Source of the DNA: JTS-RE37 sp041744575
Lineage (GTDB): Bacteria; Bacteroidota; Bacteroidia; Flavobacteriales; Flavobacteriaceae
Reading direction: 5' to 3'
Assembly (NCBI GenBank): GCA_041744575.1
Contig: JBGTKP010000037.1
Coordinates: forward strand, 11,490-75,489
Length of the DNA: 64,000 nucleotides
Shown in pieces: positions 35,534-45,027 of this stretch. A model generated the notes under the pieces. It was given only the letters and a program-made list of their open reading frames with translations, searched no databases and was not told the origin of the DNA. Position 1 is the stretch's first letter. Each line of letters opens with the position of its first letter. The position numbers and the translations under genes were made by a program.

Positions 35534-37948
35534 CTATTCAGTCTTTAGGACTTCCGCCGGATTGGTATTCGCCGCCTTCATGGTCTGAGACCCGATCATA
35601 ATGACTGCGATCAATAATACCCCCAGCAATCCCACAAATAATTCGGTTACCTGGATGGGGGTGTGATACGGGAAGCGGGTGAGCAGGTAGTTTTCAAAAA
35701 CCAAATACGTTACCGGCAGGGCTATGAGGGCCGATATCGATAACAGTGCGACAAAACCATGGCTTAATAAGTACAGGATTTTGCCGGAACTGGCACCCAT
35801 CACCTTGCGGATACCAATCTCTTTCAATCTGGTTTCTGTGGTGAAGGCCACCATTCCGAACAACCCCATCGAGGCGATAGTAATAGCGAGGAATGAAAGG
35901 AAGCCAATGATCTTGATCATGGCGGATAGTTCGGTGTAAGCCTCCTCAATTTCTTCCTCATAGAATTTGGCCTGAAAGGGATGAACAGGATCCATCTTTT
36001 TCCATACGGATTCGATTCTGGCCAGGGTCGCGGGCTTGTCAGTGCTTTTTATTCTGACATTAAGGATTGCCCTGTCTCCCGGCGTCCAGAACATGAAAGC
36101 TGAGGGCCCGATAAGATTGTCAATTTTTCCATAGTGAAAGTCTTGCATAACGCCTACAATGGTCATCCTGCGACCGCTGGTTTTGAAATTGCTGAAAGAA
36201 ACTTCCTTCCCAATGGCTTTCGCAGGGTCGCTATTCCCAATGTTGAACCTTCGTAAGAATTGCTCGTTAACGATCACCTCACTGATGGCTTCATAAGATG
36301 TCGGCCTGGCAACAAAATTCCCTCCTGCGAGGAGTTTATGTCCGTGCAAGGGCAGGTAGTTTTCGTCGATGTGGTTGGTCAAGACCAGCACAGAGTCGTT
36401 CATGTCTTTGTACTTCATAAAGCCGCCCCATGCATTCCCAATGCCTGTCACGATCATTGACCGGGATTGCGCCGTTACTTCCGGCATCCCATTCAGTTCG
36501 TTGAGAAGCGTAGCAGGTTCATTTCCCTGCATATTGATGTTCAGGATGTTTTCCGTACTGAATCCCAAATCGAATGCAAGTATATTTTTATACTGCACAT
36601 AGCCAATGGCAGTTGATGTAATAAAAATCAGCGTAAGCGTAAATTGGATCACCACAAGGGAGCGTCTGAGCGAAACGTGTTTAAATACCTTCACGACCGA
36701 CTCGTTCCTGATCGCCTGGAGCGCGCTGACTTTCGAAAAGGATAGGGCAGGTACAAAGCCGGCAATAACACCCACGACAAGTGAAAACATGATAAACGCC
36801 ACGACCATTGCAGGGGTGAGCTCGAGTTTCACCATATGCTGCATCTCTGGAGCCATGTTGATCAGCTGGGGTCGCAGGAAGAGAAATAAGACGAAGGAAA
36901 AAAGCAGGGCTATAAGGGAAATCATGATTGCCTCCACCAGGAACTGTTGTCTTATCTGGTTTTTTACGGCACCAATGGCTTTGCGCAGTCCTACTTCCTT
37001 AAAGCGGCGCATGGCCCGGGCTATGGTTAAAATTGAATAGTTGAAACACGCAGATAATATCACAACAATGGCAAGTCCGCCCAATAACCAAAGGACAAGT
37101 GGAGGTATATGCGGTCCCAGACGGGACATAGAGAAGAGATTTTCTCCGACCACTATTTCACTTAAAGGAAGTAGCTCCAGTTGGATTTTAGTAGTTTCTT
37201 CCGCGAGATTTTCGTTTTGTGAAACAGCGTTCAGCTGAGACTGTATGGAAGTCAGGTCGGCATTGTCCTGTTTCAGAAGGTAGACCAGGTTGGACGACAT
37301 GTTGGTCCACGACTCAAAATCAGGATCATTTTTATTTATCTGTTCAGCTGTGGAGAACGATACCAGGGCTTCGAAGGTGATATGAGAAAAGAAGGGAACG
37401 TCTTTCATCACCCCGGTCACCTGATAGTTTAGGGTATCGAATCTGATGGCCTTGCCGATCGCAGGTTCCTTGCCGAACAACTTTTTCGCTGTAGTCTCCG
37501 TGAGAACGATCGAATATGGATCTTTCAGCGCGGTATCGGGATTGCCGGCCAGCATCGAAAAGGTAAATATCCTGAAGAATGATGGCTCCGCCCAGAAGCC
37601 TTTGATCGGAAGAATATGGTCGCCTACTTTTGCATCCTGCGAAAAGTCGTTTCGCATAATAGCCACTTCTTCAATGCCGGAGACTTTTTCCCGGATAAGC
37701 CTGCCGGCCTTGATTGAAGTTGATGCGTACTTGCTGTTTTCCTCCCCATTGGAAGTTGTGATGTTGGTGATGCGATAGATCCGCTCCCAGTTCTTGTGGA
37801 ACCGGTCGTAGGATTGCAGGTCCAGCATGAAGGCGATCAGGAGCAGTCCGACGGACATACTGATGGCAAGGCCGGTGATATTGATGGACGAGAAGAGCTT
37901 GTTGCGTATTAAATTACGTCCGGATGTTTTGAGATAGCTTCCGATCAT
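35534..37948 (-). CDS. FtsX/MacB-type ABC transporter permease
   Basis: 804 residues in the common Bacteroidota arrangement of duplicated MacB permease modules. SYLKTSGRNLIRNKLFSSINITGLAIS is the first helix, then a periplasmic MacB_PCD domain, FtsX helices about 280-410, a second periplasmic domain and a last FtsX module ending PAEVLKTE. The block ETRLKEIGIRKVMGASSGKIL is the cytoplasmic coupling helix seen by the ATPase. No ATPase gene is adjacent, so the partner is elsewhere. Such permeases are often linked to export of small molecules or to stress response. Confidence 0.92.
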   Translation of the reverse strand: MIGSYLKTSGRNLIRNKLFSSINITGLAISMSVGLLLIAFMLDLQSYDRFHKNWERIYRITNITTSNGEENSKYASTSIKAGRLIREKVSGIEEVAIMRNDFSQDAKVGDHILPIKGFWAEPSFFRIFTFSMLAGNPDTALKDPYSIVLTETTAKKLFGKEPAIGKAIRFDTLNYQVTGVMKDVPFFSHITFEALVSFSTAEQINKNDPDFESWTNMSSNLVYLLKQDNADLTSIQSQLNAVSQNENLAEETTKIQLELLPLSEIVVGENLFSMSRLGPHIPPLVLWLLGGLAIVVILSACFNYSILTIARAMRRFKEVGLRKAIGAVKNQIRQQFLVEAIMISLIALLFSFVLFLFLRPQLINMAPEMQHMVKLELTPAMVVAFIMFSLVVGVIAGFVPALSFSKVSALQAIRNESVVKVFKHVSLRRSLVVIQFTLTLIFITSTAIGYVQYKNILAFDLGFSTENILNINMQGNEPATLLNELNGMPEVTAQSRSMIVTGIGNAWGGFMKYKDMNDSVLVLTNHIDENYLPLHGHKLLAGGNFVARPTSYEAISEVIVNEQFLRRFNIGNSDPAKAIGKEVSFSNFKTSGRRMTIVGVMQDFHYGKIDNLIGPSAFMFWTPGDRAILNVRIKSTDKPATLARIESVWKKMDPVHPFQAKFYEEEIEEAYTELSAMIKIIGFLSFLAITIASMGLFGMVAFTTETRLKEIGIRKVMGASSGKILYLLSHGFVALLSISALIALPVTYLVFENYLLTRFPYHTPIQVTELFVGLLGVLLIAVIMIGSQTMKAANTNPAEVLKTE

Positions 37949-38310
37949 GATGAGGTTGATAATAAAGTTATAAGGTGCCTTTCAGCTGTTTAAAGCCACT
38001 ATAGAAACAATTGTAAAAAGTTACCCATTTTTAAATTGGTGTTTTGGCGAATTTAAGTCAGTGTGCAAGTGCTGATTTATCACAAACATCTGACTATCTC
38101 ACCTAATTTTATACCAAATATGCAAATTACAGGCTATCAAATTATTAGGGGTAAATTCTTTGGAAAAGTAATTACAAAGTGTAAAATTAATTTACGTAAG
38201 ATGTCCAATTTTTGTGCATTTTTTTAAGGATTAAAATGGGCAGTTGTATCAGGTAATTTATAGGCACTTTCAAAAAGGAATTCCAATAAAAATTGGCTGC
38301 CACAGCCTCC
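37949..38310. other. AT-rich region, no gene recognised
   Basis: 362 bases upstream of the permease start and before the cas1 remnant. The permease promoter must be here. No ORF, CRISPR repeat or tRNA was recognised; there are only short AT-rich stretches. Confidence 0.4.
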
Positions 38311-38513
38311 ATATGGCATTATCCAAATAATTACCTAAATTATGGATATGCCATTTACGGGCCGTAGTGGACAGGGCAATGTCCGGTAGTGGTCTGTTGA
38401 ACACAATGGCCATTCATCATAAAAATGAGTACGATGCTTTTGCGCTTGCCAATGACATAATGGAAACTTACCGACCTTTAAGAGACGAAGAGTACCATTT
38501 TAATTTGGCTTAA
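38311..38513 (+). pseudogene. Frameshifted C-terminal remnant of CRISPR integrase cas1
   Basis: On the plus strand, PNNYLNYGYAI is read in one frame up to about 38358. One base lower the frame continues RAVVDRAMSGSGLLNTMAI, then HHKNEYDAFALANDIMETYR, and ends at TAA 38511-38513. The two parts join as NYGYAI(L)RAVV if one T is restored. This is the conserved Cas1 C-terminal region, of type II flavour, where GxxHxNxYxAFxLADDxMExYRP holds active-site His and Asp residues. The N-terminal two thirds, cas2, cas9 and repeats are not visible. The end overlaps the last 14 bases of the convergent PIG-L gene. It is a dead relic. Confidence 0.8.
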
Positions 38514-39426
38514 GCTTTGGAGGCTCATTGTTTGTGGCGTTGTCTATCAAAAACAATTTTTTCAACTCCTCCAAAGATGCCTGTCTGCCGTATTGACAAA
38601 GTTCAAATACTTCGGCATATTCTATTGTGTTACCTCTGTCCTGACCATACAGTTCTACAAGTCGCTCACGGTATTTGTCCGCCCTTACAGCATTATTTTT
38701 TTTATGGACTCCAACAATATACTGCTGTCGCTGTTGCTCATTTTCTGGCACATCGGGCAAATACCTCCCTTGCCAGGAATCGGCATCCGCCATTTGTGAG
38801 GGCATGGCCCTGAGGCAGTTCCATTTTTTTTCAGCAACTTCATCAATACCTACTGCTATAGTCGGAACTGTAGGATATGGATATTCGAAACTATCGGAGT
38901 AATACATAAATATGGGATTCTGCTGAGTAGAAGGGGTGAGAGGTAAGAAAAAAGGCGCGACCACCACTACTGATGCATCCTGCACTAAAACTCCTGTATA
39001 TCTGTGATCAGGATGATAGTCATAAGGTCGGTGAAACAGCACGATATCTGCCTGCCATTCTCTAATAAGTCGAGCCACAGTCTTGCGGTTCTCCAAGGTA
39101 GGCATGAGCTCCCCATCATGAATATCCAAAACCTCCGTTTCTATACCCAATAATTTCGCGCACTCCTGTGCTTCAGCCGATCTCCGAATAGCTAACGGCC
39201 CTCCAGCTTCTTTAAAGTGGCCGACATCACCATTTGTCATGGCGACAAATTTAACCTTATGTCCTTTTGCGGCCCAGCTGGCAGCCACGCCACCTGCTTT
39301 CAATTCAGCATCATCCGGGTGAGCCCCAAAGGCAATAATACGCAGAGGGGCCGTCATATTTTGTGCTGACAAGTCATTAAATGGTAAAGCGAAAAGAATT
39401 GCGCCAAGAATAAACAAAGTTTTCAT
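38500..39426 (-). CDS. Secreted PIG-L/LmbE-family deacetylase
   Basis: 308 residues with a signal peptide (ending DLSAQNM). The zinc/active-site motif AHPDDAE (His36, Asp38, Asp39) is followed by IRRSAEAQECAKLLGIE and by HRPYDYHPDHRYTGVLV with the third zinc ligand. PIG-L enzymes remove N-acetyl groups from sugars, such as N-acetylglucosaminyl derivatives and bacillithiol or mycothiol precursors. The export signal argues for an extracellular sugar or polymer here. The gene converges with the cas1 relic and has a long AT-rich leader. Confidence 0.93.
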   Translation of the reverse strand: MKTLFILGAILFALPFNDLSAQNMTAPLRIIAFGAHPDDAELKAGGVAASWAAKGHKVKFVAMTNGDVGHFKEAGGPLAIRRSAEAQECAKLLGIETEVLDIHDGELMPTLENRKTVARLIREWQADIVLFHRPYDYHPDHRYTGVLVQDASVVVVAPFFLPLTPSTQQNPIFMYYSDSFEYPYPTVPTIAVGIDEVAEKKWNCLRAMPSQMADADSWQGRYLPDVPENEQQRQQYIVGVHKKNNAVRADKYRERLVELYGQDRGNTIEYAEVFELCQYGRQASLEELKKLFLIDNATNNEPPKLKPN

Positions 39427-39925
39427 TGAGTATAAATTTTGGATTAAAATAATATTTTGATTTACAGGGATTTTAACTAGCTCATAAGGTCGGCCATTGC
39501 CTTGAATTGCGCACGGAACCGGCCCGTCCTCTTGCGGGTTTTCTTGTGGATCGTTTCCTAGGTCTGTTGCATTGAAGATAGTAATTCTTGACTTAACCTA
39601 TGGTTCAAGTTTCAGGAGGGTATTACAGATATCAGCCCCTGTTGCAAACTACCTGGATTTTTTTGGATGTAACGCTTCCGAAGAAAACTTCCATGCCTTA
39701 GAACTAACCCCCCGGCTTTTGCACGAGGGGCTTTGATATACAGCTTTCCGGACGCGACTCGAATATTTGCTCAATATATTCATGCTTTAAAGGCTCAATA
39801 TGGAGACTTAAATGGTAACTTACCGCATTGCCCACCCATTTTATATTTCACATATTTTATCGGTTGTTGGCTGGGACTTGGCCCGTGCAATTAAATGTGA
39901 TAATTTGAAGTTAAATTGGAAAAGG
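39427..39925. other. AT-rich leader region, mostly no gene
   Basis: 499 bases upstream of the PIG-L gene. On the minus strand the frame of PIG-L stays open upstream for about 45 codons (39427-39570), but without a start and ahead of a good signal peptide, so it is not part of the protein. The region contains the tRNA-like scrap listed separately. Confidence 0.35.
39703..39763 (-). pseudogene. tRNA 3'-end-like scrap with terminator-like stem
   Basis: Bases 39747-39763 match the T-arm and acceptor 3' side of the tRNA-Asp at 45031-45047 with a single mismatch in 17. A C-rich/G-rich stem (39708-39730) follows at the same distance as the terminator of the intact tRNA. The rest of the tRNA is unrecognisable. 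It is read as a tRNA 3' fragment, either a decayed duplicate or an attachment-site copy. Confidence 0.5.
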
Positions 39926-40186
39926 ATGAAAAGAAATTTCCTGATTACCATCTTTTTATTAGGTACATCTATGAATTCTTTTGCGCTCCGAAATCAAGTT
40001 CACGACACAGACCAGCACCAGAACATCAAACAGTAATTAGCCAATTTCCACAATTTACATGTCCCGGAAAAAACGTATTTAGTCACAGATGAGGAATACG
40101 ATCTCCCCGTTGAAACAATTTGGTTTAAAACGTTTCTCGGTGATTGCCTTACGCATAAGGAAGGTGGAAGAAGTAAGGTGGTATAG
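39926..40186 (+). pseudogene. Small secreted protein, broken by an in-frame stop
   Basis: ATG 39926 opens a good export signal (MKRNFLITIFLLGTSMNSFA) and 36 codons, then an in-frame TAA (40034-40036). The same frame stays open another 49 codons (LANFHNLHVPEKTYLVTDEE, then YDLPVETIWFKTFLGDC) to TAG 40186. The protein-like composition on both sides of the TAA suggests one nonsense mutation in a former gene of about 86 or more codons. Family not recognised. Confidence 0.4.
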
Positions 40187-40246
40187 AAAGACCTTACAGA
40201 TTCAAAATATAGTGTATCGGAGAGACGAATACTTTAAATTGATAAA

Positions 40247-40420
40247 ATGAGCGCGATGGGTTACATTACATTACCAAATAACCTAAATAATACAATTTTC
40301 AGTCTGAGAGCCAATATCTTAAATGTGCTGAAAGATAGCTGGAATTCATATTTTATAACTTTTTTTGTTGCCATGGCAGGAGGTCAATATCAGTTATGCC
40401 TTGATTTACTCCAGTCCTAA
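40247..40420 (+). CDS. Short ORF of unknown status, possibly the tail of the broken gene
   Basis: 57 codons (MSAMGYITLPNNLNNTIFSL...) in the same reading phase as the broken gene just upstream, separated from it by two further stops. It could be a small gene or the continued remains of that gene. There is no recognised domain and no clear ribosome site. It is kept only because frame and phase agree. Confidence 0.25.
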   Translation: MSAMGYITLPNNLNNTIFSLRANILNVLKDSWNSYFITFFVAMAGGQYQLCLDLLQS

Positions 40421-40476
40421 ATAAGAAAGAAATCGAATAAATTCGCTAACCCACCTAAGGGTATTTAAAATGGTTT

Positions 40477-41964
40477 ATGTTATTCAATTCTGAGCAATTT
40501 TTAATTTTCTTTCCAATTGTTACCTTTTTATTTTTCCTCTGTCCACAAAGATTTAAATGGCTGTGGTTACTACTTGTAAGTTATTATTTCTATATGAGTT
40601 GGAATCCGTCCTATGCGATATTGATTCTAATCTCAACAATAATCACTTATTACAGCGGGATTTTCATTGGACGAATGAACGAAAGTTCATATCCGACCAA
40701 ACTGAGAGAAAGATGGAAAAGGATTTTTGTAGCCATTAGTTTTATTTCTAATCTGTCCATATTATTTTTCTTTAAGTACTTTCATTTTATTGACGATAGC
40801 ATTAAGGAATTTACAGCACTGATCGGATTCGAATGGCATAAGAGCGAGTTCAATATATTATTGCCTGTAGGAATCTCGTTTTACACGTTCCAGGCCCTAA
40901 GTTATACCATGGATATTTATAGGGATAAACTCAAACCGGAAAAGCATTTCGGTATTTATGCGCTATTCGTATCCTTCTTTCCCCAACTTGTAGCAGGCCC
41001 TATTGAAAGATCTAGCAATCTGTTGCCTCAATTCAGGGAAATCAAAAAGTTTGATTATGAAAGAATTAAATCGGGATTGCTGTTGATGCTTTGGGGATTT
41101 TTTCAAAAAGTCGTGATTGCAGATCGCCTGGCAGTTTTGGTGAATACAGTTTATAATAATCCATCGGAGTATGAAGGGGTGCAATTTATCGTCGCTACTA
41201 TTTTCTTTTCTTTTCAAATATTATGCGATTTTTCAGGATATTCCGATATAGCTATTGGAGCAGCGAAAGTGCTTGGCTATGACCTTATGAAGAATTTCGA
41301 CAGGCCTTACTTCTCCAAATCCCTGCGGGAGTTTTGGAGAAGATGGCACATTTCCTTGTCTACCTGGTTTAGAGATTACTTATACATCCCGTTGGGTGGC
41401 AGTAGGGTAGGCACCCTAAAGATGTATAGAAATCTTGCCATAGTTTTCGTAGTTAGCGGTTTATGGCATGGCGCGAATTGGACTTTTGTGATATGGGGTG
41501 CCCTGCACGGAGCTTATTTGATTTTTGAAGAAATTACTAAACCTGCCGCGGACAAAGTATATCGACTAATGAATATTGAACCATTAGGGTTTTCCTATAG
41601 ATTGATACATGGCCTGAAAACTTTTGCACTGGTATGTTTTGCCTGGATATTTTTTAGGGCAAATACGGTGAATGATGCGTTTTATATCATTGATCACCTT
41701 TTTGTCCAAAATTGGAGTAAATTATTTAATAAACAATTGTTTTCCCTAGGATTGGACGAAATGGATTTTCAAATGGCGATCCTGTCCATTTTAATATTGT
41801 TAACTGTTCATTGGATACAAAGGAAAAGAAATATACGGGAATGGCTGCAAGGCCAATGGTTACCTGTCAGATGGGTTTTTTATTTGGGTTTGGTACTTTT
41901 TGTATTGATCTTTGGTTATTATGGAGGCAATGAGAAAGCTGAGTTTATATATTTTCAGTTCTAA
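40477..41964 (+). CDS. MBOAT-family O-acyltransferase (AlgI/DltB-like)
   Basis: 495 residues, strongly hydrophobic with about 11 membrane segments. The family blocks are LLPVGISFYTFQALSYTMD, FFPQLVAGPIERSSNLLPQF, FSGYSDIAIGAAKVLGY, and REFWRRWHISLSTWFRDYLY. The catalytic His331 is in SGLWHGANWTFVIWG. AlgI-like proteins move an acetyl group across the inner membrane for O-acetylation of exopolysaccharide, alginate or other cell-surface polymers. The gene overlaps the following SGNH-like gene by 44 bases, the usual AlgI plus AlgJ/X or DltD-type pairing. The polymer itself is not identified, and no polysaccharide synthesis genes are nearby. The codon and base use is AT-richer than in the first 38 kb. 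Confidence 0.95.
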   Translation: MLFNSEQFLIFFPIVTFLFFLCPQRFKWLWLLLVSYYFYMSWNPSYAILILISTIITYYSGIFIGRMNESSYPTKLRERWKRIFVAISFISNLSILFFFKYFHFIDDSIKEFTALIGFEWHKSEFNILLPVGISFYTFQALSYTMDIYRDKLKPEKHFGIYALFVSFFPQLVAGPIERSSNLLPQFREIKKFDYERIKSGLLLMLWGFFQKVVIADRLAVLVNTVYNNPSEYEGVQFIVATIFFSFQILCDFSGYSDIAIGAAKVLGYDLMKNFDRPYFSKSLREFWRRWHISLSTWFRDYLYIPLGGSRVGTLKMYRNLAIVFVVSGLWHGANWTFVIWGALHGAYLIFEEITKPAADKVYRLMNIEPLGFSYRLIHGLKTFALVCFAWIFFRANTVNDAFYIIDHLFVQNWSKLFNKQLFSLGLDEMDFQMAILSILILLTVHWIQRKRNIREWLQGQWLPVRWVFYLGLVLFVLIFGYYGGNEKAEFIYFQF

Positions 41965-43399
41965 AATTTTATCGGTAGGCGGGTTTTGTCTTCTTTTTTT
42001 TATTTGTTTAAATGGATATCAGCTGCTCTCATACAAGTACGATAATATCCAAAAAAGATGGGATTACTTCTATGAACTTCCCCCTAAAAGCCTTGATATT
42101 CTGATTCTTGGTAATTCTCATGCATATTCTTCTTATAGCCCGGACATTATTGATGCCATTTGTGGCACAAACAGCTTTGTGCTAGCCAGTAATTCACAGT
42201 TAATAGAACAGACGTATTTTAATTTAATAGAAGCCCTAAAATCTCAGAATCCAAAAATTGTTATCATACAATTGTCTAGTTTGACAGGAAATAGTTGGAA
42301 AAATCGTGAAGGTGATTTTCGTGTATATTCCAATTTGGATGGCATGAATTATTCCTTAAATAAGCTAAATGCCATTTTAGGGCAAAGGGATAGAAAAGAC
42401 TATGTAAATAGCATGTTCTCAATTTTTAGAAATCATGACAACTGGAAAAACTCAGAACTCCTGGCCTCCAATTTAAGTAGAGCTGAAGAGGTCGACAAAG
42501 AGGACTATAGGGGTTTTTCGGTCAGGAAAAGTGAAATGGGAAAGAAGGTCGCCGAACAATATGAACTTGAAAATAAAGACGACTTATCCGGTTTTGATAT
42601 CAGTAAAAGCGATGAGAATTATTTGAAAAAATTACACCTACTATCAGAGAATAAGGATTTTAAGATTGTATATGTCATGAGTCCTAAATACAGTGATTTA
42701 TTGAATAAGACCTATCAAAATAAATATGAAACAATTAAAAAAGTTGCTTCCAGGTATGGCGAAGAATATCTTGACTTTAATGTGTTGTCTAATGAGGTTG
42801 GACTTAAGAACAGAAGTTTTGAAAATGGCTATATACATAATCAGCATACCAGTTATTACGGTGCTGTTCAAATAAGTTCCTTTTTAGCAAGGCATTTAGA
42901 AAATAAATATATTCAAAGAAAATTCCTGAATCAAACAAGTTACTGGAATACCAGGATGTCTAAAAAGAAGGAACTATACCTATATGGATCAAATACGATT
43001 GTTAAGCCTAATCCTGTCATTAAACTGGGAACAAATCTTAACCTATCCAAAAACATCGCAGCCCAAAATGTTTTTTTGATTAAGGAAAAAGACTCTGTTT
43101 ATCGTTTAATTTTAAAATTTGGCCCACGTGTCGACGTAGATTCCATTTCAGACTATAAGTGTTATGTCCACTTGTTCCCCAAAGATTCTGACAAGAATAT
43201 TAGTGAGAAGAGAAAAAAATATGGCTTTGAAAATTTTGACTTTAAGCTACGTACCTTCCCAACGGAGGATGGGGGGTTTTATGTTGATCGCACAATTAAA
43301 ACACACATTAAAGCAGTCGAAAAGCTGAATTTAGGTCTCATAAAATCTAAAATTGATAGAAGTAGTCAAATAACCATAACGGACTTTAGCCTGCAATGA
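41921..43399 (+). CDS. DltD/AlgX-like SGNH-type partner of the MBOAT acyltransferase
   Basis: 492 residues from ATG 41921 (ATG 41930 is equally possible; the earliest in-frame start is TTG 41912). One N-terminal membrane helix (about 12-32) anchors a periplasmic domain. The SGNH-type nucleophile block is ILILGNSHAYSSYSPDII, and the late histidine is in HNQHTSYYGAVQISSFLA. The C-terminal about 130 residues form a beta-rich region of unknown kind. By analogy with DltD and AlgJ/AlgX, it would take the acyl group delivered by the MBOAT protein and place it on the polymer. The 44-base overlap indicates translational coupling. Confidence 0.8.
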   Translation: MEAMRKLSLYIFSSKILSVGGFCLLFFICLNGYQLLSYKYDNIQKRWDYFYELPPKSLDILILGNSHAYSSYSPDIIDAICGTNSFVLASNSQLIEQTYFNLIEALKSQNPKIVIIQLSSLTGNSWKNREGDFRVYSNLDGMNYSLNKLNAILGQRDRKDYVNSMFSIFRNHDNWKNSELLASNLSRAEEVDKEDYRGFSVRKSEMGKKVAEQYELENKDDLSGFDISKSDENYLKKLHLLSENKDFKIVYVMSPKYSDLLNKTYQNKYETIKKVASRYGEEYLDFNVLSNEVGLKNRSFENGYIHNQHTSYYGAVQISSFLARHLENKYIQRKFLNQTSYWNTRMSKKKELYLYGSNTIVKPNPVIKLGTNLNLSKNIAAQNVFLIKEKDSVYRLILKFGPRVDVDSISDYKCYVHLFPKDSDKNISEKRKKYGFENFDFKLRTFPTEDGGFYVDRTIKTHIKAVEKLNLGLIKSKIDRSSQITITDFSLQ

Positions 43400-43703
43400 C
43401 TTCCGTCCAAGTCATGTACCTGACAAAAGCATTGGACCCGGCAAAAGTTGGCATAGGAAGCTTTGCTGCAATTTCCTTAGTTAATTGAATAGTCTGATTT
43501 GCTATCTGGAAACTGATATACCACACATTGTAATGCCTTCCCTAATATTTTGTAACTGCAATTTTAACGATTTAGTTTGCCCTCGTTCTCCTCCTGTAGT
43601 TTATTTATCGTTTCTGGCCGTCTCCCATAGAAGCGGAGGGTTTTGTGTAACTCCCATAATTTGGCAATAACCAGTATCTTAGACAATATCCAAAAATTAT
43701 AAT
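43400..43703. other. 304-base spacer, no secure gene
   Basis: Between the SGNH-like gene and bestrophin. On the minus strand 43397-43542 an open stretch of about 48 codons without a start (ending MTWTEVIAG) looks protein-like but has no recognised family. The bestrophin promoter should lie at the right end. Confidence 0.3.
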
Positions 43704-44720
43704 ATGCATACTGGTAGTCACTACAAAATAAAGGAGTTCCTAATCTGGACACGACGCTCAATTTATTGGCTTTTGTTCATCGCAATCGTACCGACGGTTT
43801 TATACGGAGTTTTGGGATTTACATGGTTGGGGATCCCATGGGTGCCGGTCGCACTCGTGGGCACCGCGGCCGCTTTTATCGTCGGGTTTAAGAACACCCA
43901 GACCTATAACAGACTGTGGGAGGCGCGAATGATATGGGGATCTATAGTAAATGATAGCCGCACCTGGGGCGTAATGGCGAAAGATTTTGTTTCCACTCCA
44001 AATGCTGAAACCATAACGCGGGACGATCTGAAAACGATCCACCAAAGATTGATCTATCGTCACATAGCCTGGTTAACGGCCCTGCGTTTTCAGTTACGGC
44101 AACCGAAGGAATGGGAAAATATGAACAAGGCCTACGCTAAGGAATATCGCGGACATTACAGCGTACCGGAATGGGAGACAGTGTTGGAGGACGAAATGAA
44201 ACCATTTCTTTCGGAAGCCGATTTTGGGTATGTGCTGAAAAAGAAAAATAGGGCAACCCACTTATTGAGCCTACAATCAAGTGATTTGAGCAACTTGCGG
44301 AAAGAAGGCCTCATAGATGCTTTCCCCTATGTGGAAATGGAAGGTCTCATTAAGGAATTTTATACGCACCAGGGCAAGGCCGAGCGCATCAAAAATTTTC
44401 CATATCCCCGGCAATTTGCCAGCATCAATTTATTTTTCATCAATCTGTTGGTCATCCTCTTGCCCTTTGGCATGTTGAACGAATTTGCCAGGCTGGGCGA
44501 TTACGGTATATGGTTGACCATTCCTTTCAGCGTAATCGTTGGCTGGGTCTTTACTTCTTTAGAGCAAGTAGGCGAGAGTACCGAAAACCCTTTCGAAGGG
44601 GGGGCAAACGATATTCCTATGGCAGCACTTTCCAGGACTATCGAGATTGATCTCAGGGAAATGCTGGAAGAGACCGATTTGCCAAAACCCATAGAACCGG
44701 TGAACAAAATTCTAATGTAG
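43704..44720 (+). CDS. Bestrophin-family anion channel
   Basis: 338 residues. KIKEFLIWTRRSIYWLLFIAIVP is the first helix; WVPVALVGTAAAFIVGFKN followed by TQTYNRLWEARMIWGSIVND is the hallmark of bacterial bestrophins. Later come NLFFINLLVILLPFGMLNEFA and IPFSVIVGWVFTSLEQVGES, and the family end NPFEGGANDIPMAALSRTIE. Bestrophins form pentameric channels for chloride or other anions, or cations in some bacteria. It ends the AT-rich segment before tRNA-Asp. Confidence 0.95.
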   Translation: MHTGSHYKIKEFLIWTRRSIYWLLFIAIVPTVLYGVLGFTWLGIPWVPVALVGTAAAFIVGFKNTQTYNRLWEARMIWGSIVNDSRTWGVMAKDFVSTPNAETITRDDLKTIHQRLIYRHIAWLTALRFQLRQPKEWENMNKAYAKEYRGHYSVPEWETVLEDEMKPFLSEADFGYVLKKKNRATHLLSLQSSDLSNLRKEGLIDAFPYVEMEGLIKEFYTHQGKAERIKNFPYPRQFASINLFFINLLVILLPFGMLNEFARLGDYGIWLTIPFSVIVGWVFTSLEQVGESTENPFEGGANDIPMAALSRTIEIDLREMLEETDLPKPIEPVNKILM

Positions 44721-44986
44721 GATGGACGCTCCAGGATAAAGGACAGTGTTACTTCGTTTGATGCTTCATTGCAATTGATCATCGAACCAGGTTTGGAAAG
44801 GACACCGATGACAATGATTGCTGACAAAGAGGAAGGGGGAATGGGAACTTTTTATAGATATTTTAAGGATTAGTAGGATACTATCACCCTTATCTATTTC
44901 AAAATAATGGAAGATCGACTACTTTTTGAAAAACCACCTACGTTTTAGTATTATCTCTTCAGAAGCAGGCTTCCAAGCGCTTCAAC
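44721..44986. other. Spacer between bestrophin and the tRNA region
   Basis: 266 bases with frames broken by stops on both strands; no gene is called. Confidence 0.35.
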
Positions 44987-45015
44987 TAAAAAACCCCCGC
45001 AGTTACGTGCGAGGG
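44987..45015 (-). terminator. Intrinsic terminator of tRNA-Asp
   Basis: On the minus strand CCCTCGCA, a six-base loop and TGCGGGGG form an eight-pair stem followed by seven Ts. It lies 13 bases past the 3' end of tRNA-Asp, the typical place for a tRNA terminator. Confidence 0.85.
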
Positions 45016-45027
45016 CTTGCTATGTTG

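Noticed and set aside
37949..38310. CRISPR repeats next to the cas1 relic
   Set aside because: The AT-rich region was read for direct repeats of 25-50 bases; none is seen.
39427..39570. N-terminal extension of the PIG-L protein
   Set aside because: The frame is open upstream but lacks a start, and the signal peptide at the annotated ATG is complete.
43397..43542. Start-less minus-strand frame ending MTWTEVIAG
   Set aside because: Looks protein-like but is short and matches no family I can name, so no pseudogene is claimed.
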